Source: Parcubacteria group bacterium GW2011_GWA2_40_23
Lineage (GTDB): Bacteria; Patescibacteriota; Patescibacteriia; UBA11705; JABHMO01
Direction: 5' to 3'
Assembly (NCBI GenBank): GCA_000996245.1
Contig: LBYP01000001.1
Coordinates: forward strand, 81,197-130,435
DNA length: 49,239 bases
The notes under the pieces are model-generated. The model did no database searches. It was given only the letters and a program-made list of their open reading frames with translations, and was not told the origin of the DNA. The position numbers and the translations under genes were made by a program. Positions 19,002 through 28,470 of this stretch are shown piece after piece (positions within the stretch are counted from its first letter, which is position 1; each line of letters begins with the position of its first letter).

Positions 19002-22000
19002 ATGGCAGAAGAACCAGTAGTAAAAAACCCCGGAAAAGATGAGGTACAAAAAGAGGGTGCCCCTCGTTCAACAGAGGGCGAAGCCAAGGTATCTCCAGAC
19101 GCGAAAAGAAATGAATTGGTGGGTTTGGCCGAGGGGTCTTTGGCAAGTGTAAAACTTATTTTAAAAGCCTTAGAAGGATCTTCATTAGAAGCAGAAGCAG
19201 AAAAAATTCGAGTACAAGCAGATGCTAAGTTGGAAGAATTAAAAGCTCTCTTGGCTAAATTGTTAGCACAAAAGAAGGCGGGAGAATCTGCTGAGCTTGC
19301 GCAGGTTTTAGGTGAAGTTAAAGATGTAGGCGTGAAGGTAGAAGCAGCAGTAAAAGCTAAACCCGTGAAGAAGCCAGTAGTTGAAGCACCTGTGGAAAAA
19401 CCAGGAGAACAAAAAGAAGGCGCTGATTTTGAAAAAGCCGTTGTCGGTGCTGGAAATTGGGATGAACTTATTGCCGCTCTGGGAGGGGCTAAGGGTTTCG
19501 TTGGCAGTACTGGAAAAGATTATCCAGTTGAGCAGTTAGTGAAGGGAATTGAAATAATAAAAGCTAAGGATGGGAAGGTTTCTCCAGACAGCGCTTTAGT
19601 TATTTCATTTCCTCGAACAGCAGGTTTACGTAAAAAAGTAATTGAACTTATCAACCTAGCCAAGATACGTTTTGAGTTTGACCCTAAGGGTAGAGTTTTA
19701 CATTTTGATGCAGATGGTAAACCTGTTTTGGTAGAGCCCGGGGTCATGGATAATCCAGCAGGAGTGGAACCTGTAGATCAGGCAGCAGAGCCAGCGGCTG
19801 CTTCGGCAGAAACTCCAATTGCAGCGAAGCCAGTAGAGACACCAGTGGCAGCTAAGGCAGTCGAAGTACCAGCAGCTGTAGCTCTAGAATTACCTCCAAC
19901 ACCTCCAGGTCAAGAAGGTGGTGAAAAACATGCTCGTTTAAAAGAATTGGGTGATGATTATGCTTTGAAAGAATCCATTGCCAGAAAAAAGTGGGGTGGC
20001 ATGACAGGTTTAATACGTCACGCATTTAATAGAAAAGGATATCAAGAAGCGGTTGATGCCCGAGAAGCATCTCTTAAAGCCTATCAAGAAGAAAGAGCTG
20101 AACAAGTTGGCCATTCGGTTCAAGAAATGTGCAAAGAGCAAATCGCCCTTGCGGATAGAATGGCAGAAAGAATGAGTGAACAAAAGAGAATTCTTGTTTT
20201 AAGTAATCTTTACGATTCATATAAGAAATTAGGTGATATTAAGTTGAGTAATGTTAAGTTTGGAGAAGACTCCATGTTTAAGGGACTGAATAAAATTACA
20301 CAAAGTAAATTTGGTAAGTTACTCAATGCTCGCATGGCTATTAGTTTAGGTCTTTGTGGGGTTGGTGTCGCCCTCGGTGGCGTTGCTGCTCCAATTAGTT
20401 TCTTGGCTACTCGTCGAATTGTTGGGGGATCAATGCTTGCTTTTGGTAAATATGATTCCCTCACCAAGGGAGCAGAAATTTTTGAACCAGATATAAAATT
20501 ATCTCCAGAAAATCAAGCAGAATTAAATGCCTTTTCAAGTGAGCAAAAACTTGGAGGTGTGCGTCGTGGTCTTAACAAGATTCTAGGTACTGGGGATAAA
20601 GATAAACTGTTTAAAGAGAAAAAACTGGAATTGTGTGCTAAAGAAGCATCTAAATTGAGTGAGGCTGAATTAGAAAAAGCCATTAATTATTTTGAAGGTA
20701 ATAATGTATTCTTTGGTAAGAAACCATCAGAAAATAAATCCTACATAGCTTTAATGACAGAAAAAGCACGTCGTGGTCAAGCTATTTTGGATGAAGTTGA
20801 TGGTGATATTAATAAAGAGAAGGGAGGGGCTCAAGCTAAATTTGATACAGCACTTGAGGCCAAGAAACAAGAAATGATGCAACCAAGGATTAATGAAGTT
20901 ATCGATTACATTAAGAATTGGTACATAGTTGATGCTAAGCTATTTGAAGACCTGCAAAAGGTTGTTGTTCCTCCTGGAACAACAGAAGAACAGTTAGCAG
21001 CAAAAAAGCTTACTCCTGAGTATAAGGCATGGGAGACTGAGACAGAGAGAGGAAAGGCGATGATGGCTAGTCTGCCAGATGAAGTTCAGGTGGCTTTGGC
21101 AGCCGCTCAAGGTGATAAGTTAGGACGAAAAGACGGAATGAGGTCTTTGTTGGATCTTAAAACAGCCGATGAGTTATATAAAGAAAAAGCTGAAGATATT
21201 GATCCTAGTAAGGTTGCTGATGCAGATTGGCAACTTAATGCTGGTGTAGAAAAACAAATCCGCGATATTTTAGGCAAGGATCCTAAATTTAACGAAGAAG
21301 CTAACGATGCATTTCGTGCAGAAATCGGTTTCTTATCACAAACAATGGCGGATTTTGAAAGAAATAGAGAACGAAGAAAAGATGCTGTTTTGGGCTTTTT
21401 GGATGCAGAATTAAAGAACCATGATAAACAAGTTGATGAGCGAATAGTCGTGGCCGTCAAACGTGATCTATACAGAAAATTAGCGGCCTTGGCGGCGGGT
21501 GTCTTTGTTGCTTCAGGTGCCTTTGGTAAGTTACTTAGTGGAGGTTATCATGTTATGGCTGGTGGCGAAGGTGCTGGAGCTGGTGCAGCTATTCTTGAAC
21601 AAAAGGGTGGTGGCGGCGGCACTGGTGCGGCTGTTCTTGAAAACAAGGGCGGGGCCACAGGTGTTTGGGGCGGTGGTGAAACAGTAGAAGATACGGGTGT
21701 CTGGCCAGGCTTGGAAGATAGACAATCTACTTGGGACTCATCACTTCAGGAGAATGATCCAGGTAAACTTGATTATTGCAATCCAGATGATTATCCGAAG
21801 GTCGAAGAAACAATGGCAACCCCAGAAGCGCCAATTGCTGAAGGTATGTATGGTCAAGGTGATGGTGTTATAAATGTTGCCAGAACTTTGATTAAGTCAG
21901 GTGTTGATCCAAAATTATTTGAAGGCATGAATGATACTCAAATGCAAAAGTGGGTGTTAGATCAGTTGCAAGACTATAACCTTCCAAATGGCAAGAAGGC

Positions 22001-22793
22001 AGTTGTTGATCTTGGTAATGGTCTATTCCATTATAACTTTATGCCACACCCAGGTGGTATGGTGAAGTTTCTTGTCGATGAGAATGGTCATGCTAAAGGT
22101 CTTGATTTATGTTTAGGTGATAAAGTTAATACGCTTAAAAATGGAGTTGATATTGCTACTAAGGGTTTAGTTGATCAAGCAGCACAAGCAGGTGAAAGAG
22201 TCGGAGATGCTGGTCAAAATGCGCCTGATTATAGTATAAATTCTCCTGGTCATGGCATGACGGCTAATGCAGGATTGGAAGCCTTACCTACAGATGATGA
22301 AGATTTAAAAAATCTAAATAAATTGCAGGCTGGTGTTTACAATGCCACACATAATATTGCACATCCAACTGATGTGCCAGATAATACTCCAAACATTGCT
22401 CCACAAGATGCTTCTGGTGGAGATGAAATCCCTTCAGACGCAGATGCTGATTCGGACGTTGATGGGGGGCATGATTCAGCACCTTCAGCTCGTGATGCCA
22501 TTGATGCTCATGCTGACGCTGGTTTGGGTGAGATGAAGAGCGCTACGGATGCAGCAGCCAAATTTATGAACGAGAATTTATCGGCTCAGGCACGTATTGA
22601 TGCTCTTCGAGGTGTTATAAGACCAGGAGAAAGACTTGATATTGGGGGGCAATCATTTCAATTAGCAAAAGATGGACGTCTTCTAGTTGAACATGCGGGG
22701 AAAATGTATTTTGTAGATGAACAAAATATTGGTCCAATATCAAAGGAGATGCGTCTTCTCAATGAAGTTTTAAATCCTGATGACGCTCCATGA
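19002..22793 (+). CDS. Large low-complexity/coiled-coil hypothetical protein with TM/Gly-rich segment; ends at in-frame UGA
   Basis: 1263-aa ORF rich in Ala/Lys/Glu; hydrophobic LAALAAGVFVASGAFGKLL; same frame continues after UGA. Confidence 0.85.
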   Translation: MAEEPVVKNPGKDEVQKEGAPRSTEGEAKVSPDAKRNELVGLAEGSLASVKLILKALEGSSLEAEAEKIRVQADAKLEELKALLAKLLAQKKAGESAELAQVLGEVKDVGVKVEAAVKAKPVKKPVVEAPVEKPGEQKEGADFEKAVVGAGNWDELIAALGGAKGFVGSTGKDYPVEQLVKGIEIIKAKDGKVSPDSALVISFPRTAGLRKKVIELINLAKIRFEFDPKGRVLHFDADGKPVLVEPGVMDNPAGVEPVDQAAEPAAASAETPIAAKPVETPVAAKAVEVPAAVALELPPTPPGQEGGEKHARLKELGDDYALKESIARKKWGGMTGLIRHAFNRKGYQEAVDAREASLKAYQEERAEQVGHSVQEMCKEQIALADRMAERMSEQKRILVLSNLYDSYKKLGDIKLSNVKFGEDSMFKGLNKITQSKFGKLLNARMAISLGLCGVGVALGGVAAPISFLATRRIVGGSMLAFGKYDSLTKGAEIFEPDIKLSPENQAELNAFSSEQKLGGVRRGLNKILGTGDKDKLFKEKKLELCAKEASKLSEAELEKAINYFEGNNVFFGKKPSENKSYIALMTEKARRGQAILDEVDGDINKEKGGAQAKFDTALEAKKQEMMQPRINEVIDYIKNWYIVDAKLFEDLQKVVVPPGTTEEQLAAKKLTPEYKAWETETERGKAMMASLPDEVQVALAAAQGDKLGRKDGMRSLLDLKTADELYKEKAEDIDPSKVADADWQLNAGVEKQIRDILGKDPKFNEEANDAFRAEIGFLSQTMADFERNRERRKDAVLGFLDAELKNHDKQVDERIVVAVKRDLYRKLAALAAGVFVASGAFGKLLSGGYHVMAGGEGAGAGAAILEQKGGGGGTGAAVLENKGGATGVWGGGETVEDTGVWPGLEDRQSTWDSSLQENDPGKLDYCNPDDYPKVEETMATPEAPIAEGMYGQGDGVINVARTLIKSGVDPKLFEGMNDTQMQKWVLDQLQDYNLPNGKKAVVDLGNGLFHYNFMPHPGGMVKFLVDENGHAKGLDLCLGDKVNTLKNGVDIATKGLVDQAAQAGERVGDAGQNAPDYSINSPGHGMTANAGLEALPTDDEDLKNLNKLQAGVYNATHNIAHPTDVPDNTPNIAPQDASGGDEIPSDADADSDVDGGHDSAPSARDAIDAHADAGLGEMKSATDAAAKFMNENLSAQARIDALRGVIRPGERLDIGGQSFQLAKDGRLLVEHAGKMYFVDEQNIGPISKEMRLLNEVLNPDDAP

Positions 22794-23438
22794 AAACCAG
22801 CGGCTGTGCCCACAGAAATAGGGGCTGACGCTGGATCTCAAGGGACTCCAACACGAACTGGAGCCTCGTTTGAGAATACTCCAGACGAACCAGCCGACGT
22901 TGAGCCAGAAGCGCCAACGCCGCCGGAGGTTCCTCAACATCGCTCGGGTATTGGACTTGGAGTTCATATCATTCCTGATGATACGATGAATGAAGAGGCT
23001 CGTCGATATGCACGCCGAGGAGCACGCCATGCTACAAAGTATGCGTTTGGCGGCCGTGGTGGTAATCGGCTGAGAATCCCAATGCCATATTCTCAAGGTG
23101 GGGTTGAAACGCGCGAGCTTGGTGGCAAAACTATGTATGTAGTTAAAGGCGCGGCTCGCGAAGCCTGGGAAAGAGGTGGCGGCGGAGCTACTGTTGAGGC
23201 TGGCTATTTGCCAAAGGATCATTTGCGTATTATGCGAGATCATTTGGGCCATGCACCAACGGGTCTAGATAGGCGCGATATGACCGAGCAGTTGCGCCAG
23301 ATTTCTATGCAACATACTGAGGCAGATCAATTAGAAGCTGCTGGTCGAGTGCGGGAAGCTAACCGGCTTCGTCGAGCGACTAAGCATCTTATTGATAATG
23401 TTAACACCACTTATGGTCATGTTTATACTGAATTATAG
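22794..23438 (+). CDS. Same-frame continuation ORF after UGA (GTG at 22806 possible start)
   Basis: KPAAVPTEIGADAG... continues the Pro/Ala/acidic linker style, then a distinct C-terminal domain (EEARRYARRGARHATKYAFGG...). Confidence 0.6.
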   Translation, partial: KPAAVPTEIGADAGSQGTPTRTGASFENTPDEPADVEPEAPTPPEVPQHRSGIGLGVHIIPDDTMNEEARRYARRGARHATKYAFGGRGGNRLRIPMPYSQGGVETRELGGKTMYVVKGAAREAWERGGGGATVEAGYLPKDHLRIMRDHLGHAPTGLDRRDMTEQLRQISMQHTEADQLEAAGRVREANRLRRATKHLIDNVNTTYGHVYTEL

Positions 23439-23450
23439 GTTAAATACTAT

Positions 23451-23482
23451 GAAAGAAGGGCTTTTTGCCCTTCTTTCTTTTT
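23451..23482 (+). terminator. Intrinsic terminator
   Basis: GAAAGAAGGGC-TTTTT-GCCCTTCTTTC then T run. Confidence 0.9.
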
Positions 23483-23515
23483 GGTAAAGTGTATGCTAAA
23501 ATTGAGCTGTAAATG

Positions 23516-23616
23516 GTTACGAATAGCTTCATAAAGATGATGTTACGAATCATTACATATACTCAAAGTTCAGTAGTAATTCGTAACATCCTAATAAAAA
23601 ATGTATTATTCGTAAC
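23516..23616. repeat. Nested TTACGAAT/ATTCGTAA inverted repeats upstream of murA
   Basis: Outer GTTACGAATA (23516-23525)/TATTCGTAAC (23607-23616); inner GATGTTACGAAT (23539-23550)/ATTCGTAACATC (23579-23590). Confidence 0.85.
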
Positions 23617-23625
23617 AACAATAAT

Positions 23626-24879
23626 ATGCAAAAGTTTATAATTGAAGGCGGCCATGAATTGAAAGGTGAAGTTGCTGTTGGCGGCGCTAAAAACGCGGCT
23701 CTTAAGTTTGTGGTAGCATCCATGCTTTCTAGCGAACCGGCGACTTTTACCAACGTCCCAGATATTGAAGAGGTTAATAGACTTTTAGAATTATGTACAT
23801 TTGTGGGTAGCGAAGTTTCACGTGATGATGGTCAAGTGAAAATCCAAACAAAAGAAATTACTAATATCAAACTTGATCCTGAGTTGGTCAAAAAGATTCG
23901 TGTTTCAGTTTTATTATTGGCACCAATACTTGCTCGCAAAGGCGAAGTGCATATGCCGCATCCAGGTGGTTGTGCTATTGGTCAACGTCCCATTGATTTA
24001 TTTATTCAAGGTTTTGAAAAATTTGGTGTTAAGGTTACCGAAAATGCAGAAGGTTATCATTTTAAAACAGATAAATTGCGCGGCATGAAATTTGTTTTTC
24101 CGTTGGTTTCTGTTACTGTCACTGAGACATTAATGATGGCGGCTACTTTAGCCGAAGGAAAGACTATTTTAAAAAACGCTGCTTGCGAACCAGAAATTCC
24201 AGCTTTGGCTGAGTATCTAAATAGTTGTGGAGCTAAGATAAGTGGCGCTGGTACAAATACCATCGAAATTGAGGGCGTAGCCGCACTTTCTGGTGGCGTA
24301 GCCAAGATTATGCCTGACCGCGTTGAGGCTGGTAGTTTCGCAATTTTAGGCGCTCTATGTGGTAATCCTATTAGAGTGACAAACTGCAATCCAGAGCATT
24401 TAGAGGCACTTTGGACTATGTTCGACCGCATGGGCGTAGATTACAAATTAGGGCCAGATTGGGTTGAAGTCAGAAAAACAGACAATCTTAAAGCAGTTGA
24501 TGTAGTCACGCACGAATATCCTGGTTTTATCACCGACTTACAGCAACCCTTCACTGTTTTGTTAACACAGTCTAAGGGGATGTGCATGGTACACGAAACT
24601 ATTTGGGAAGGTCGTTTATTTTATACAGACAAATTAAAACAAATGGGCGCTCAAATTATAATGTGTGACCCCCATCGTGTCATTGTTAATGGACCAAGTA
24701 AACTTTATGGACGAAAACTCGAAAGTCCAGATCTCCGCGCTGGGTTTGCACTCGTCTTGGCCGGTTTAGTCGCAGAAGGCACCACGACCATCGAAAATAT
24801 TTATCAAATAGATCGTGGTTACGAACATATAGAAGAACGTTTACAAAAATTAGGCGCTAAAATTAAAAGAGAAGAATAA
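23626..24879 (+). CDS. murA: UDP-N-acetylglucosamine 1-carboxyvinyltransferase
   Basis: FIIEGGHELKGEVAVGGAKNAALKFVVASML, MPHPGGCAIGQRPIDLFIQGFEKFGV, LRAGFALVLAGLVAEGTTTI. Confidence 0.96.
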   Translation: MQKFIIEGGHELKGEVAVGGAKNAALKFVVASMLSSEPATFTNVPDIEEVNRLLELCTFVGSEVSRDDGQVKIQTKEITNIKLDPELVKKIRVSVLLLAPILARKGEVHMPHPGGCAIGQRPIDLFIQGFEKFGVKVTENAEGYHFKTDKLRGMKFVFPLVSVTVTETLMMAATLAEGKTILKNAACEPEIPALAEYLNSCGAKISGAGTNTIEIEGVAALSGGVAKIMPDRVEAGSFAILGALCGNPIRVTNCNPEHLEALWTMFDRMGVDYKLGPDWVEVRKTDNLKAVDVVTHEYPGFITDLQQPFTVLLTQSKGMCMVHETIWEGRLFYTDKLKQMGAQIIMCDPHRVIVNGPSKLYGRKLESPDLRAGFALVLAGLVAEGTTTIENIYQIDRGYEHIEERLQKLGAKIKREE

Positions 24880-24881
24880 TT

Positions 24882-26150
24882 ATGGAAAATCAAATTACGA
24901 ATCAAACCCAGAACCACTCATTACATTCGGATTCTGGGCAAGCAAAAAAATGGAAGTTACGAATTATCGTTGGGGTTATTGTGATAATTCTATTAGGAAT
25001 TTTTTTCGCAGGTGGTTATGTTTTAGGTAAAGTAACTGATGGTAAAATAACTTTTAAAGGAGATATTGAACTATATAAGCCAACAAAGTTATCAAATCTT
25101 TTTGAGAGTAAATTATTAGAACAAGTGTGGACAATTATTCAAACAGATTTTGTGGATAAAGATAAAATTGATGAAAAGAAATTATTTTATGGTGCCATTG
25201 CCGGTTTTGTTTCTGGCTTGGAAGATCAACATACTGTTTTTTTAGACCCTGAAACAACAGCCGAATTTGAAGATGCTATTTCTGGCGCATTTGAGGGAAT
25301 CGGTGCAGAGATTGCCATTAAAGATGGTTTGCTCACGATTGTTTCTCCTCTTCAAGGTTCACCATCTGAGCGTGCGGGTTTGCTACCAGGCGATATAGTT
25401 TTTAAGGTTGATGGAAAAGACATCTTTGGTTTAAGTGTAGAGAAGGCTGCTCGTCTTATTCGTGGACCAAGAGGGACAGAAGTTACGTTAACAATTGTTC
25501 GTGGCGATGAAGATCCATTAGAAATTAAAATTGTCCGTGATGTTATTACGACCAAGAGTGTTGAATGGCAATTTCGTGATGATGGTTTAGTCCATATTAA
25601 ATTAAAAGCTTTTAACGGTGATACCAGTGAGTTGATGAAGGAATTTGCCAAAGAAGTTAAAGCAAAAAATCCTAAAGGAATTATTTTGGATTTACGTAAT
25701 GATCCAGGTGGATTATTAGACACGGCGCTTGACGTTTGTTCCTATTGGATTGAAAATCAAGTCGTTTTAATTGAAAAGTTTGGCGATGGAAGGGAAACAA
25801 AGTATCAAGCTAATAATTTAGCTCCATTTAAAAATATTCCTACAGTCGTATTGATTAATCAGGGGAGTGCTTCTGGTTCTGAAATTGTGGCCGGGGCTTT
25901 GCAAGATTATGAAATTTCCAAACTGGTTGGGGAAAAGAGTTATGGCAAAGGCTCAGTTCAAACTTTAAAAAAATTGCCAGATGGGTCTTCAATTAAAGTA
26001 ACTGTAGCTAAATGGTTTACACCAAAAATGAGAACAATAAATGAGCTGGGTATAGCCCCAGACGTAGAAGTTGATTTTACTCGTGCCGATGCGGAAGCCA
26101 AAAAAGATCCTCAGCTCGATGCGGCTATTAAGGAATTACAAAAAAAATAA
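24882..26150 (+). CDS. S41 family (C-terminal processing) peptidase with PDZ domain
   Basis: N-term TM; PDZ-like PLQGSPSERAGLLPGDIVFKVDGKDI; GIILDLRNDPGGLLDTALDV, NQGSASGSEIVAGALQD, GEKSYGKGSVQ. Confidence 0.95.
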   Translation: MENQITNQTQNHSLHSDSGQAKKWKLRIIVGVIVIILLGIFFAGGYVLGKVTDGKITFKGDIELYKPTKLSNLFESKLLEQVWTIIQTDFVDKDKIDEKKLFYGAIAGFVSGLEDQHTVFLDPETTAEFEDAISGAFEGIGAEIAIKDGLLTIVSPLQGSPSERAGLLPGDIVFKVDGKDIFGLSVEKAARLIRGPRGTEVTLTIVRGDEDPLEIKIVRDVITTKSVEWQFRDDGLVHIKLKAFNGDTSELMKEFAKEVKAKNPKGIILDLRNDPGGLLDTALDVCSYWIENQVVLIEKFGDGRETKYQANNLAPFKNIPTVVLINQGSASGSEIVAGALQDYEISKLVGEKSYGKGSVQTLKKLPDGSSIKVTVAKWFTPKMRTINELGIAPDVEVDFTRADAEAKKDPQLDAAIKELQKK

Positions 26151-26161
26151 TTTATTAATCT

Positions 26162-26608
26162 ATGCAAGTAGTTTTTACACAGAATGTAGCGAAGATTGGG
26201 AGGAGAGGTGAGGTTAAAGAAGTTAAGCCTGGTTTTGCATCAAATTACTTGTTGCCACAGAATTTAGCAGTCGTGGCTTCAGTTGCCAATGTTAAAAAGT
26301 ATTCAGAACCAGTAACAGTTAAAGAAAAAGTTCGTGCCAGCAAAATTTCTGAACCCGCTAAGATTGCGAACAAAATTCGTTCTTTGGATTTAATCTTTAT
26401 CGAAAAGGCAGATGAAAAAGGAACCTTTTTTGCTGGCGTAACGCGCGATAAAATTGCTGAAGAGTTGAAGAAACATCAGATTATAATCAAACCTAAGCAT
26501 ATTCAACTTAGTGAACCAATAAAACATGCTGGTAATTACAAAGTTGCGGTTGAAGTTGCGGCTAATGTTGTTTCAGAGGTAAGTGTCAAAACAAAAAATT
26601 TAGAATAA
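26162..26608 (+). CDS. rplI: 50S ribosomal protein L9
   Basis: MQVVFTQNVAKIGRRGEVKEVKPGFASNYLLPQNLAV signature. Confidence 0.95.
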   Translation: MQVVFTQNVAKIGRRGEVKEVKPGFASNYLLPQNLAVVASVANVKKYSEPVTVKEKVRASKISEPAKIANKIRSLDLIFIEKADEKGTFFAGVTRDKIAEELKKHQIIIKPKHIQLSEPIKHAGNYKVAVEVAANVVSEVSVKTKNLE

Positions 26609-26620
26609 AATAAAAGGAAT

Positions 26621-26710
26621 AAGCTTATAGCTTATAGCAAGTTAGCTTTTAGGTGCTTAGTATGATAATACTTAACACCTATGAGCTATAAGCTAGGCAC
26701 CTATAAGCTT
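26621..26710. repeat. About 90-bp palindromic intergenic repeat (AAGCTTATAGCTT...TTAGCTTTTAGGTGCTTA...)
   Basis: Shares 5' half with 43402-43491; arms TTAGGTGCTTAGTAT/ATACTTAACACCTA. Confidence 0.8.
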
Positions 26711-26716
26711 GTAAAT

Positions 26717-28348
26717 ATGCCAAAGTACATCTTTGTTGTTGGCGGAGTTATGTCATCCGTAGGGAAGGGCGTAGCGGCTGCTTCTATCAGTAAAATAATT
26801 CAATCTCGTGGGTATCGTGTGGCTAATATTAAATGCGACATGTACGTTAACATCGATGCTGGCACTATTCGTCCAGCTGAACATGGAGAGGTTTTTGTCG
26901 GAGTAGATGGTGTTGAGGCAGATCAAGATTTAGGCAATTATGAACGCTTTACAGACCAAATTTGTACCCGCGATAATTACATTACCACTGGTCAGATTTA
27001 TCAGGAGGTGATACGTCGTGAACGTAATTTAGAATATGGTGGGGAAGATGTTGAGGTTGTTCCAGATGTTCCCAATGAAATTATTCGACGTATTGATGTT
27101 TGCCGTCAGAAAACAAAAGCTGAGGTTATGGTTATAGAATTTGGAGGCACTGTCGGTGAATTCCAAGTGTTATTGTTTTTGGAAGCCGCTCGCATGATGA
27201 AAGCCAGAATGCCCAAGGATGTTTTGTTTGTTTTGGTCAGTTATCTACTCACGCCAAAATTATTGGGTGAACAAAAATCAAAACCAACTCAATACGCTAT
27301 TCGCACTTTAAACTCGGCTGGCATTAATCCGGATTTTATCATGTGCCGAGCCAATGATCCTGCTTCAGAATCTATCAAAACGACTATTAGCACGGTTTGC
27401 AGTTTACCACGCGAGTGTATTATTTCGGCTCCAGACGTAGAATCAATTTATGATGTTCCAGTAAACTTCGAACATGAAGGTTTGGGTGCCACAATGCTTA
27501 AAACTCTAGGATTAAAAGAACGAAAAAAGAATTTAGTCGATTTTATAACATTAGCGAAGAAGACTAAAAGTATTAAAAAAGGAGTGAAGATCGGCGTTGT
27601 GGGTAAGTATTTTAATTATAAATCATGCCGCGATACTTATATTTCAGTTCTTGAATCAATCAATCATGCGGCGTGGATAAATAATGTTAAGGCGGACATT
27701 ATTTGGCTCGATTCAGAGGAATACGAAACTAACCCAGCCAAGTTAAAAGAGCTTTCAGGTCTTGATGGTGTGGTTGTTCCTGGTGGTTTTGGTGCGCGTG
27801 GAGTGGAAGGAATTATTTCTGCCATTAAATATGTTCGCGAAAAGAATATTCCGTTTTTGGGTTTATGTTATGGCTTACAATTAGCTACAGTTGAATTTGC
27901 TCGTCATGTTTGTGGAATTAAAGGCGCTACTTCAACCGAATTGGATCCAAAGGCTGAAGATCAAGTTATTCATACCATGTTAGATCAGATTGAAAAGATT
28001 CAGAAAAAGGATTATGGAGCCACTATGCGGTTAGGATCTTACCCCTGTGTTTTGAAAAAGGAATCAAAGAGTTTTGGTTTATATAAAACAGCTAAAATTT
28101 CAGAACGCCATCGTCACCGTTATGAAGTTAATAATGCTTACCGAGCACAATTAGAAAATAAAGGTATGCTTATGGCCGGGACCTCCCCAGATAATAATTT
28201 AGTTGAAATTATTGAGTTACCTAAGCATCCATTTTTCATCGGAACTCAATTCCATCCAGAATTTCAATCTCGACCATTAATAGGGCATCCATTGTTCAAT
28301 GGTTTTATAAAGGCAAGTCTTAGTAAAAAAGCGAGACAAGCGAGATAA
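26717..28348 (+). CDS. pyrG: CTP synthase
   Basis: MPKYIFVVGGVMSSVGKGVAAASISKIIQSRGYRV; PGGFGARGVEG; FLGLCYGLQLATVEFARHV; start ATG 26717 preferred over track start. Confidence 0.96.
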   Translation: MPKYIFVVGGVMSSVGKGVAAASISKIIQSRGYRVANIKCDMYVNIDAGTIRPAEHGEVFVGVDGVEADQDLGNYERFTDQICTRDNYITTGQIYQEVIRRERNLEYGGEDVEVVPDVPNEIIRRIDVCRQKTKAEVMVIEFGGTVGEFQVLLFLEAARMMKARMPKDVLFVLVSYLLTPKLLGEQKSKPTQYAIRTLNSAGINPDFIMCRANDPASESIKTTISTVCSLPRECIISAPDVESIYDVPVNFEHEGLGATMLKTLGLKERKKNLVDFITLAKKTKSIKKGVKIGVVGKYFNYKSCRDTYISVLESINHAAWINNVKADIIWLDSEEYETNPAKLKELSGLDGVVVPGGFGARGVEGIISAIKYVREKNIPFLGLCYGLQLATVEFARHVCGIKGATSTELDPKAEDQVIHTMLDQIEKIQKKDYGATMRLGSYPCVLKKESKSFGLYKTAKISERHRHRYEVNNAYRAQLENKGMLMAGTSPDNNLVEIIELPKHPFFIGTQFHPEFQSRPLIGHPLFNGFIKASLSKKARQAR

Positions 28349-28440
28349 GTTGGTAAGTAGCTAGGTAAAAAAATATAGGTATAAGAATGCAAGAACTTAA
28401 GAACAAGCGAAGCGATACAACATTTTGAACAATACAACAA

Positions 28441-28470
28441 AAAATTCCGCCATTAATGGCGGAATTTTTT
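28441..28470. terminator. Bidirectional terminator
   Basis: AAAATTCCGCCATTAATGGCGGAATTTT palindrome between convergent genes. Confidence 0.85.

Noticed and set aside
22791-22793. Genome-wide UGA recoding (code 4/25) as explanation for the in-frame UGA
   Set aside because: UGA is used as a plausible stop elsewhere in the window, including ATGA overlaps at 5803-5806; no UGA-decoding tRNA seen here.
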